DNA of 64,000 bases from Salvelinus alpinus. Taxonomy: Eukaryota > Chordata > Actinopteri > Salmoniformes > Salmonidae. Position numbers and translations under genes: made by a program. Under the pieces are notes generated by a model. The model was not told the origin of the DNA and ran no database searches. It saw only the letters and a program-made list of their open reading frames with translations. The stretch lies in NCBI RefSeq assembly GCF_045679555.1, contig NC_092094.1, positions 35,108,430 to 35,172,429 of the forward strand. The letters are read 5' to 3'. Each line of letters opens with the position of its first letter. Position 1 is the first letter of the stretch. This document shows positions 54,375 through 64,000 of this stretch, in pieces.

Positions 54375-54560
54375 AGTAATGACCCTCTGGGAAAAAAACT
54401 GGTTAAATCAATGTTGTTTCCACGTCATTTCATCAACAAAATTCAATGTGATGACGTTGGATCAATGTGGAAAACTGATTTGATTTGCAAAAAGTCATCA
54501 ACCTAAAATGTTGATTTACCAAATGTAAATCAAAACTAGAGATGTTGAAATTACATCTGT
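54375..54560 (-). repeat. dispersed salmonid repeat
   Basis: TTGTTTCCACGTCATTTCAT, TTCAATGTGATGACGTTGGA and GATTTGCAAAAAGTCATCAA belong to the family of the fragments at 17810 and 30150, in reverse orientation here. It is the longest of the three copies. Confidence 0.6.
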
Positions 54561-55929
54561 GCACTGTGGGGACACAGTAACATCTCTCAACAAGGACATA
54601 AACACCTGGGGAATGTAGATCAATTCCAATTTCATCCACAACCTGCTTACCCAACATTTTGTTTTGTTTGCATTTAGAGTTACCAACATCTGGGAATCTG
54701 GTGTTAGAAAATTAAGCAGTAGGTCTGAAAATCTTTGGAGGCCTTTTATTTCTTTGTTTCTTCTACTCTGCTGTTGAAATTGACCAGTGTGCTGTAGTGT
54801 TGTCCTGTGTGCACAGCTGCAGCGGCTAAGGCTTGCCCTTCCTTTCGTGGCATCCTGTCACAATGGCTGCAGCGAGAGCTAAAGTTATTGCAGCTGCAAG
54901 CCAATTATTGGCAGCCTTAAATTATTTTTCAGCTTTCATGCTCGGGTGATAGTGAAGCGTGCTTTGAAATGGTGTTTGTGTAATTATGAGGGCGACTGGA
55001 TACTCAGAGAGAACAGGCACTTCTTAAGGTTTCATTGCACAGACATTACAGTGCATGACGCTCCAGTCAGAACTGCTGTTGACTCCTGTGGTAGAGAGAC
55101 CTTATAGTGATCCAGCAATGAGACCTCAGCCTCAGTGGACTGAAATATAAAGGGAAAAATGCTATATTTCTGGTAGTACATACAACAAGCATGTCACCTT
55201 TCCTGGCAGTAGGCGTGTCAAGATAACCGTATGAACACATTCATATTCAGTGTACATGTGAAATAATTTAACTGTCCTTAAAGCCAATATCATGGGTCAA
55301 TTGCTTTATACCAGTTCAGAGCGTAATTCTATCCTTATTCAATAGCTGGAAATTAATTTGCAACTCAAAGGACTTGGAACAAGATCATTTACATACTGAA
55401 ATATTTATAGACTTAAATTCATCGATGTGTAGAAAGCTGTGGTGGCTGGAAGAGCAGATTCATTTGAAACTCATTAAGACGTGTTTCAGCTCAATGTGCT
55501 GGAGAGTAGGCTAGTAGCAGTATCCCATTAGAAGCTGCTCCCGAACATTTGAAAGTAAACTGCTGAAATTGTTGGTTAGACAGGGATGTCATGGAACTCT
55601 GTGTGATACATGTTCATTTCCCACTGCCCCCATGTAGTCCACTCCGTCTCATAAAGTACACTGTCTCGTTAATGAGCCGTGGAAATGTCAGCGCTGATTA
55701 CAGGAAAATTGCTTACAGATATCCACAGCCCTCCGAGGCAACATACCTCTCCTCGGGGCTTAATTATGTTGTTATTGATCGTTTTCTGTAAGATGAAATC
55801 ATAATTGCTGTTACAATAGACCTCTATTAATTAAAAACTCTTAAAAAAAGGTTAAATTCAGCAGTTCTCAATACCAAATCATTTCTGGGTAACAATTAAG
55901 TATCTTACTGTGATTGTTTTCAATTAAGA
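54561..55929. other. gene-free region with candidate conserved noncoding elements
   Basis: No gene is seen. Two blocks, about 54780-55020 (GCAGCTGCAAGCCAATTATT, TTAAATTATTTTTCAGCTTT) and about 55420-55790 (GTCTCGTTAATGAGCCGTGG, GGGGCTTAATTATGTTGTTA), combine balanced base composition with TAAT-core homeodomain-type motifs. They look like vertebrate conserved noncoding elements. This is a compositional impression only. Confidence 0.35.
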
Positions 55930-56300
55930 AGGTCAAAAAGAAACAAAAATATCTTAGCAAAGAGCAATTTCTCAAGCAATAATTTTGCTAGAACTTGTCT
56001 GGGAGTGGTCTGAGTGGGGAGGGGAAAACTGAAAACTAACTGTTATTGGTAGAGAGGTTTGCAACTCTTTCTTATTGGTCTATTAACTATTTTAGTTTAT
56101 CACCTGGTGATGTCACCAGGCAGGCCAAAACTCCATCCCACGAAAACAGGCTGAAATTTCAAGCGGTCTATCCAAACTGCTCACACACTAAAAGGGCGTT
56201 ATCATAATTTTCACAATTTCCCAGTATTATTCCAACCTCATAGTGTGGAAATATATATAAAACACAGGAAAATCACATTTTTTGACTGGGCCTTTAAGAA
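55930..56300 (+). repeat. dispersed repeat of unknown class
   Basis: GAGTGGTCTGAGTGGGGAGG, TCACCTGGTGATGTCACCAG and ATTATTCCAACCTCATAGTG are sequences I associate with a high-copy salmonid repeat. No second copy of the full length exists in this window to confirm it. Confidence 0.45.
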
Positions 56301-58341
56301 AAAAATCCTGGTAGGTTATAGGTTCACAAAACTCTATGGCTGACACCAGCCCAAACATTGACAGGAGGGGCATAGACTGCATCCTATTTTTGGTGATGCA
56401 GAGGAATGATGATGAAAGTTGATGTCTTTGATATGTCTGAGACACTATAGCAGAGCAGCAGCACCTGATACAGACAGGCCCTCAGTGCAAAACTCTCAGT
56501 CAATAGTTGGGAGACTGAAGCCCAGCATAACTCCAAATGCCAAAATAATACCAGTGAGTCATAGTTGCCTTTAGGCCGCACTGCCATTATCTTCCTTGTC
56601 TCAACATGCAGTCTAGTCCTCTCATCAGGAACTTTAATTAAACATGGTATATGAAGACACCAGATACCCAACCTCACCTTTCTCCATCTGTCTGACTGTA
56701 TACTGAAAAAAGAAAGTGTTGACATGTCTTCTTTAATTTTCCTCCTGTTCCATGTGCAATGTGCCCAAGTTGGTGGGACCTGCATTGTGTGTGTGTTAAT
56801 ATCTGTAGTTTAATACTTGGCTGGTAAAAACATTTAACTCCAAAAGGGGCCATCCCTGGTAAAATACAACTCAAATTACATTAGCAGATGTGTGCATGCT
56901 TTTGTTTTCCCTTGAGTGATATGGGAGTTACTTTTAGTGCAATGTGTGCAAGGGAATGGTAAACTGGAATACTGGAAAAAGTCTGTCTCTCTGCCAGTTC
57001 AATTGGAAACAATACTCAATATCCCTCAGATTCCTTTCTGCATCCAATCAAAGTAAAGTGTGGGATAGACAACCTCTTGGCCAATAAAAAAGGGACATAA
57101 TGACATACCTCTTATTGGATGAAGTGCCATTTTTTAAAACAAATACAAGTGTTTGGCTATCATACGTTTCCTATGAGCCAATAGAGATTGCCAGTCTAAA
57201 CAGCTATGTAACTCATTTAGCCTGAAAGCATTGTAAGGCAAAGCAGAACAAGAGGAATAATATTGTGTAACTAATGTGTGTTCCAGTGAGACTGTACAGT
57301 ATAGCAACTCAAAAGGAAAACAACAGCTTGGAAATTCATATGTAGTCGAGAATACAGAAACAGAGCAAAGCTTTTCAAAAAGTAAAATGACTCCTTTGTC
57401 TGATCTCAGAGGATGCACCGTGTTTTGGGTGAGTTCTCCAGATGGCTGACACATGTTCATTTACTTTCCTGCTGCTATCAGTCTCTTTTCTACAGTAAGG
57501 TGATCTGCACCAGCGATCAGCCGTCAATTATATTATTTCAGCAGTCCAGCGACAAGATCTAAACTCAACATTTTTCTCCCAAGACCCATGTTTACCCCAT
57601 TTGTCTGAACGTCTGGCTGTCCCTCTCCCACACACCACAAACAGAAGAAAGAATGCTAAAACACATCTCAGCTGATGGACACACATGCAGAGGTCATACC
57701 AAGACAGATAGATGGATGAATATAGACAAAGCCAACAGGAAGAGAGAGCGAGAGTTGACAGGGTAATGTTGGAATCCAAACCGTTTGAGAGCAATACAGC
57801 TGTATTGATTTTGTGTGCATATGTGTGTGTGCATTTTAGTGTGCATACATCTGAGTGTGTTCATGTGTGTGTACAATTATATTTATGACACATTTGCACT
57901 ACTGCCAATATCACTGTGTCGAGCTCTGAAAATAAATCCAGAGCTTTCAGTCAGTACAGTCCACACAGAGGAAATTGGACATCACACAGCAGTTTTAAAT
58001 AAGAAACTCAATTCCTTTCAGATCACACAGCCAAGAATTCTACAGCTAGAGACACTCTCAGGGTATCTGCCCATACTTGCCTCTTGTTGCATCTATATCA
58101 ATATTAAATAAAGGTGTTGGCAGTTTTTCTTGTATTAAACAGAAAAAGATGCTGAGTGAGCTATTGAGGAATGCCTCTCTGCTCTTAGCAGTATTGTTTG
58201 CACTCTGTGCTACAGTGCATGCAGTTGCTTGTCACATATTTAACCAATCAACCTTTCCCAATGCACACCTAATGAGAAAATATTTAGTGTTGAAAGTTCT
58301 GTTCCATTCTTGCATCAAGTGGTAAATATTTCCAGTCCTAC
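56301..58341. other. gene-free unique sequence
   Basis: No gene or transposon end is recognised. A TG-rich stretch lies at 57810-57880. Short open frames on both strands overlap and lack similarity. Confidence 0.55.
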
Positions 58342-58880
58342 CCACATAAAAAAAATACTACAGTTTACTATAAAATACTATAGTACTTACTATAGAAATA
58401 TGTAGAATTCTGTAGTAAACTGCAGAATCCGGTACTCCACACTGTAGTATCCCTTGATCTTGTAGTGCTTACTACAAACTGTTGCAGTATACTATACACT
58501 CTACTATCCCCTGGTCATGTGTAGTACTTACTTTAGAATATTGTTGTATACTGTAGTATCCCTTGATCATGTAGTGCTTATTTTAGAATTTTTTGATCGA
58601 TTGGACTGCTAGCTGGCTTTACTGCTAGCTTTGTCGATGCTGTTTTGAACGTGCTGTCCTTGGGAAGCTCACACTGGGGATTTCCTCTGAGCTTCCCCCT
58701 CGATCGTGCAGTGTTTACTATATAATTCTGTAGTATACTACTCCACACTGCATTATCCCTTGATTGATTGATTGATTTTATTTGACTATTTAAAAACACA
58801 ACACAACCACCTGTGGATACAACACACAAAAAACAACAACATTTTGGTCCTAGTTCAAACATGTTACACATGTACAGCTA
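58342..58880. repeat. degenerate repeats related to the foldback element
   Basis: It begins ACCCACATAAAAAAAATACT, almost the terminus of the element at 58881. Versions of TGTAGTATCCCTTGATCATG recur near 58445, 58505 and 58555, with a shorter piece near 58745. A GATTGATTGATT run and an A-rich SINE-like piece lie at 58750-58820. Confidence 0.55.
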
Positions 58881-60052
58881 ACCCACATGAAAAAAATACT
58901 ACTGTATAATTTGGTCTAAATACTGTAGTATTACAATATTTATATATACAGTATTCATTGTAGTGTTTTTGCGAACTTTACTGTGGTATTCACTGTAGTG
59001 TTCTTGCAGACATTATTGTAGTATACACTAATGTTTTTGTGGACAATAATGTACTTTTATTTTCAGATGGTTTGAAGAGGCTTTGCTGGTTTGAGGTCCA
59101 GGCAGTTTATTGGCAGCGCACTCCAACAAGCTGATTGTCTTTAAGTAAAGTCATTGCATTTTAAAAATATCTATTGTTTATGTAAATGCTATGGTTAACC
59201 ATTTGTTTTCACCATCAGAAGTAAAGTATTGTTTGGCCACTGTTTTTGGTCATCGAATGAACTTGGTCAGCTGAATCTCTGTGAAAGCATTGTATTTCAG
59301 AAAGCTATATTGGAGGTAACAGATTAAGTAATTTTGGTGAACTCTTGTTAATGTGTTATTTATCAGTGTCAAACAAACAAACATAATCCTCACTTTAGTA
59401 TAAACTGGAGGGTTCGAGCCCTGAATGCTGATTGGCTGAAAGCCGTGGTATACCACGGGTATGACAATTTACTTTTTACTTGTCTAATTACGATGGTTAC
59501 CAGTTGATAATAGCAATAAGGCACCTCTGGGGTTTATGGTACATGGCCAATATACCGCATTGCGGCATGCATAAGAACAGCCCTTAGCTGTGGTATATTG
59601 ACCATATACCACACCCTCTCGTGCCTTATTGCTTAGATGAACTTAGCTTGTTCTTTACATCTGCCTCTGTACTGTTTACCTTTATTTGGCCTAGAACCTT
59701 TTGCTAAGGTGTTGTCTGGTCCATTGCATTGCTCCGAACTCAACTAACTCAATAGGTGGCCTGTCATGAACCTGTGTGTATTATGTTCTGGTTGAAGTGT
59801 TCCCCTCAAGTAACTGGCGTAGTCTGATGGTTGTACAATTTTAGCTAAACCTAGTCGGCAGGTGTTACTACAATATACTACAGTCATGTCTGCAAAAACA
59901 CTGCAGAGTATACAGTCATTTCTGAAAAAAACTACATCAATACTATACTACAGTAAAGTTAGTAAAAACACTACAGTGAATACTATAGTATATAAATATA
60001 GTAATACCACAGTATTTAGACCATAGCATAATAAAGTATTTTTCATGTGGGT
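58881..60052. mobile_element. foldback element with long inverted arms
   Basis: The first and last bases are inverted copies: ACCCACATGAAAAA at the left and TTTTTCATGTGGGT at the right. The similarity continues for about 170 bp into each arm, with TGGTCTAAATACTGTAGTAT on the left against ATACCACAGTATTTAGACCA on the right. No protein frame is present. A second MITE (59395-59640) is nested between the arms. Confidence 0.82.
59395..59640 (-). mobile_element. MITE copy B nested in the foldback element
   Basis: It starts with ACTGGAGGGTTCGAGCCCTG. CAGTTGATAATAGCAATAAG and GGCACCTCTGGGGTTTATGG correspond, in reverse, to TTGCTATTATAAACTGGTTA and CCCCCGAGGTGCC of the copy at 13185-13350. AGCAATAAGGCACGAGAGGG occurs as the reverse complement at its right end. 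Confidence 0.75.
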
Positions 60053-60118
60053 AACCTGCACAGACATGATTACCTCTGTTTTGGGATCATCTCTCTCGAA
60101 ATTAGATTATTTATAAGT

Positions 60119-61038
60119 CATGGGTTGGAACCAAAATAATTTTCCAATCGTTTCGTTCTGAAAAAAACCCACTATTATTTACCCTTTCGTTCCAGAGTTC
60201 CGACCAGCAAAAAAAAGTTGTGAACCGATTCGAACCCCCAAGAAAGTACTGGTTTATATCATTCCTTTTTTAACCTGTGAAATCAAGTTTATTACATTTT
60301 GCTCATTAAATAGCTTCAATCAGTGTGGATAGAGTAGGCAAGCTTGTTGCTTACATGCGTGATGGACAGACAAGTGTAGCCTATGACGCAAGATGCGACT
60401 GAAATTTTGTGGGGAGAGGGTGAGAGAGAACTGTGGAGGCTTGAAGCACTGGGCATCTTGTTATGACATGCATTATATGAACTAGGTCCACAGAATTATA
60501 CCTAGGAGGAGTGGCTTGTATGGAGGAACTATGAATGTTCTTTGAGCTAGCTAGCTAACAAGCTTGTGTGTGCAGAGCGGCACCAGAATTAAAAACACAT
60601 ATTTTTGTAGTTGATAAATCCAAATCCAAAATCTAGGCCTATAGTATCCTTAACTTGCACTGAAAAAGTTAATCCATTGTTCTCTAGTTAATAAAAATCA
60701 AGCTTGTAACGTGAGTACAGTAGCCTATGCCACAGAGGGGACAGGGGCAGGTAGCCTAAAGACGCATAGGCAACAATTTTCAGCTTGCAGGCAGACACTG
60801 GAATAAGTTTATGAAGAACAGAGAGGGCTTAGCATAGGTGCTTTGTTGCATTTTGTTGTGGAATTGGAAAAAAATTGCTGGAACGTAAAATAACGTTATT
60901 AAAACCAGTTCCCATGCTTCGAAAAAAAATACCTTTCTGTTCCAAAACAGTATGGATCACTTTCATTTCAGGTTCCGTTTCTGTTCCTTGAAAATGTTTG
61001 TCGTTTTTGGTTCTGTTCCCTGAACCGGTTCCAACCCG
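60119..61038. mobile_element. non-autonomous hAT-like element
   Basis: The left end CATGGGTTGGAACC and the right end GGTTCCAACCCG are inverted. The flanking octamers are TTATAAGT (60111-60118) and TTATAAAT (61039-61046), a 7-of-8 match that fits a hAT target duplication. The interior has GGAACCGGTTC-type repeats near both ends and no transposase frame. It is 920 bp long. Confidence 0.7.
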
Positions 61039-61046
61039 TTATAAAT

Positions 61047-63030
61047 ACGCGCACGCACACACACTCATCCCTCGTCCCATCTCATTCAATTGCAAAGTCA
61101 TTTTTGCACCTGCAAATCCTTTGACACAATATAGCAGGCTAACAAAGTGAATACCCCAGTTTCAATGAGGCAACTGTCAACCAGTGTAGTTTCTGCACAA
61201 TGGAGAGAAGAAAATACATTCTTTAAAGGCATCAAATTGGAACCACATAGGCAAACAGCTCAAATAAAAAGAGGTATTGAGAGTGAGGAAAGCGTGAGAT
61301 GGATACAGACAGGCAGGAGGAAGAGGGATAAAGAGGGAGGGATCAAATAAAGAGGGAGTTGGACCCAGAGATGGGCACAGGCAGGCCCTGTTTCTACCTT
61401 CAGAGCAGCTGACACCTTCCTCATTCATGGGTATTCTCATCTCTTTCATCAACAAAACTGAAAGCAAAGCAAAGACTTGAGAGAAAAGTATATTTGTCTT
61501 ATCCACATTGAACCACATTCATTAAAATGACAGTTGTGTTCTGCAAAAATAACAGTCATGTTCCCCCTCCCCCAGCAGTGGTTTCACGCCATGGTTAAAC
61601 TCAATAGGTTGAATCTGCTTTTATGAATTGTTTGTTTTCTCAGGAGTACATCAAATCCACACGTTGAATGTCAGTTCAGGAAAAAAACAGGTGTATGTTG
61701 CATTTACTTTTTAATTAGTAGTTGGTCTGTGAATCTTTCATGCTGGACATGTCTTGCTTGACCCCCAATAAGCCAAGATGGAGACAGAGAGCCTTTGTGT
61801 CAAAACTGGGAAATTACTAATTTCCACAGGCTCTCCCCCAATCTAAAGCTGGGCCAGAAACTGTGGCTGTAGAGGTTCAGTGCAAGAGCTAAAAGTTAAC
61901 CCTTTGTTGTGAGCTGCTAACTACAACAAGTTGCTCCTTCAGAAACATGGAGGGAGCAAGCCATTAATGCAGCCCAGCTGCCTTTATTGCTGGGCTTTCA
62001 CTTTCTGGGTTGTGGCAGGAGTGTTTAGCAGTGATTTGACCTGACAGCCTGCACTGTGCTTTGCCTGGAGAACAGGGAGAATCACCTGGAATTGCTCTGC
62101 TCTGTGAGTATACTGATAAAACCCCTTAATATACTGTTAAACCCAAACTGCTTCAATACAGACCCAATTAGTATTTCACACCACTTTTTGCACAATATTT
62201 TTTCCTGCATTTCTAATCTCGGCTACAGAGCTGCTGTAGCTCAATGGGCAATTTAAGATCCCACTTATAGTTCCAGGTGGGAATATCTGAGTGAGTGTCA
62301 TCATAAGTTCAGACACTGACATAGTTCTGAAGCTTTACCTGTAAATGTGAGTGTGGGAAAACGGAAGCAATAATTTGAATGTGGCACTCGATGTGGCTTC
62401 AGCATATCTGCTCTCTTAATCCTGAACACAAAACTGGGATGAGCACTGCCTTTGTATATGGCAGAATGGCAGACTAAAAAAGCAAGACCCGGCATGCACA
62501 ACTTTTTGTACAGCGGCAATATTGTGGCAAGTAAGGAATCTTCGGTTACAATGAGGATAGAACAACATGGAGGTAGGGTAATACTGGTAGGAGCGGTGGG
62601 AGTTGGAATACATCAGCACACATCACAATGCCTAAAATGAATTGTCACATATCAAGTCATAACCAGTTCAGGCATATATACTGAGGAATATATTTCACTT
62701 TCAGTTTTACCCCTTTTGTTTTGAGAGTAAATATTAGCCAGCCATTGTGTTATGACTGGATGCATTAGCGCATTTGTTACAAAACCAATTAACAAGCCAG
62801 CTAATATTGTTGCACTCATCTATCATAAGGCCTCGCTAACTGGTCTGTAACCTGACTAGGTGTGTGCATTTTATGTCAGAAGTCAGGGTATGCGGACCGT
62901 GTTGGATGCATGTACCCATGGCACAGCAACCTTACCTGGGTCCAGGGCTAGCTCCGCCTTGACTTCTGCGTCGGCTAGCGCAAGTGGGTTATCGTTGTTC
63001 AAGGTGACCAAAATAAATGTATACAAAAAA
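61047..63030. other. gene-free region with one candidate noncoding element
   Basis: No gene is supported. The 61740-62100 block (AGCCATTAATGCAGCCCAGC, TGCCTTTATTGCTGGGCTTT) is balanced in composition and could be a conserved noncoding element. A - strand open piece at 62936-63020 ends at a good splice-donor match, GACCCAG|GTAAGG. Confidence 0.4.
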
Positions 63031-63132
63031 GAACTACAAAGAGGCATGCCTAAACTAGAGAGGTTAATTAAGCCAAAAACAGAACTACAAAGAGGCATGC
63101 CTAAACTAGAGAGGTTAATTAAGCCAAAAACA
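63031..63132 (+). repeat. 51-bp direct duplication
   Basis: Two consecutive, identical 51-bp units start at 63031 and 63082 with GAACTACAAAGAGGCATGCC and TAAACTAGAGAGGTTAATTA. The period is a multiple of three, and the - strand frame stays open across it. Confidence 0.93.
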
Positions 63133-64000
63133 GACAAATGCCAGCTGAGGCTTTCAGCCACCTCTCTCTGATTCACAATCAATCTGATAGCCAACACCTG
63201 AGTAATCATCAAGGCTTCCTGGCAGAGCGTAACCTGACCCGGTTGGTGCTACCACCTGGAGTATGGAAGTGTAGTGTAGTGTGTAATTATGATAACACTA
63301 ACCTACCTAACCTATTCCATAACACATTTGACTCACCTGGGTGAGTAACAGGTTTGAACCAATGGAAACTGCAAAAGCCTCACAGGTGTGGGCATGGTCT
63401 GACCCGTGACCTCCTCTGTCTGCTGCATCTGTAGTGCATCAGGAGCAGCAGCAGACCTGCATGGCATATATGGGAGCCTTTACAATGGATGGAAAAGGAG
63501 TGAAAAAAAGAGAGACCTCTGCAGGCTTGGTTAAAAAACATCAAAGTAGTTTCTCCTACACAGTTTAGGTGTAGAGATCACACTCTTTCTGTTAATATTT
63601 GTGTCTTTACTCCTTCGGTGGTTGTGCCAGTGTAGCCTACTGTCAGCTTTCCCTTACACTGGGTAAGAGGGAAGGAGAGAGAACAATTAATACATGTGCA
63701 TGTATGGCAGTGCCTGAAAAGCTAGTTATAGGCAATGATATCATCCATGTATGATATGATTGGAGAAAGCAGACTTATTATGCTAATATGGGGGGATGGA
63801 CTTTGGCTTGACTAACGAATCATGTCTAGTTAGGGGGAGATATTGTGCTTCTGGGGGAGGGGTGGCGGTTGGGGGTTGAAGTAGTCCACACACTTGTATG
63901 TGGGCTACTGTTGGGAGAGTGTCAGTGCATGCATTGTGTGTATTCATTGGTGTTTTGACATATGTTATGTGAGAAGGGCTGATACTGTTGGAGAAACAAT
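63133..64000. other. gene-free sequence to the window end
   Basis: No gene, repeat or RNA is recognised. G-rich stretches occur near 63840-63880. Confidence 0.55.

Overview
The window looks like salmonid fish DNA. It is dense with Tc1/mariner transposons whose ends match families I remember from salmonid genomes, and it holds HpaI-type tRNA-derived SINEs, foldback MITEs, hAT elements, a decayed Ty3/gypsy element and an L1-like fragment. It carries two recognisable vertebrate protein genes that converge tail to tail. Their order and orientation match the human CHD2-RGMA neighbourhood on 15q26.1 (from memory).

Left part (about 1-18,290, + strand): chd2, the chromodomain helicase DNA-binding protein 2 gene. 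Thirty-three coding exons can be placed. The 5' end of the gene lies outside the window. All exon joins keep frame and end in one stop codon at 16518-16520. The order is: acidic N-terminal region, two chromodomains, two SNF2 helicase lobes, SANT-SLIDE-like DNA-binding region, C-terminal CHCT-type domain and a basic tail. The most unusual structure in the window sits in the intron at 5470-7778. It is a minisatellite of 31 units of exactly 54 bp whose unit contains the last bases of the preceding exon and its 5' splice donor, so a near-identical donor recurs every 54 bp in the same reading frame.

Middle (about 18,400-36,250): three Tc1-type elements fill most of the gap between the two convergent 3' ends. 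Then comes rgma (repulsive guidance molecule A) on the - strand, with three coding exons of 79, 512 and 705 nt that join to a 431-residue protein. The first coding exon is very short and encodes the signal peptide. A candidate TATA box lies upstream of it.

Right part (about 36,250-64,000): no protein gene of the host was found. It is a transposon-rich desert with clear nesting: a hAT inside a Tc1, an L1-like fragment inside a second copy of the same Tc1 family, and a Tc1 and a SINE inside a gypsy element. It also has a long-armed foldback element containing a MITE, a second hAT, and stretches of unique sequence that may hold conserved noncoding elements. Repeat family names come from memory and were not searched.
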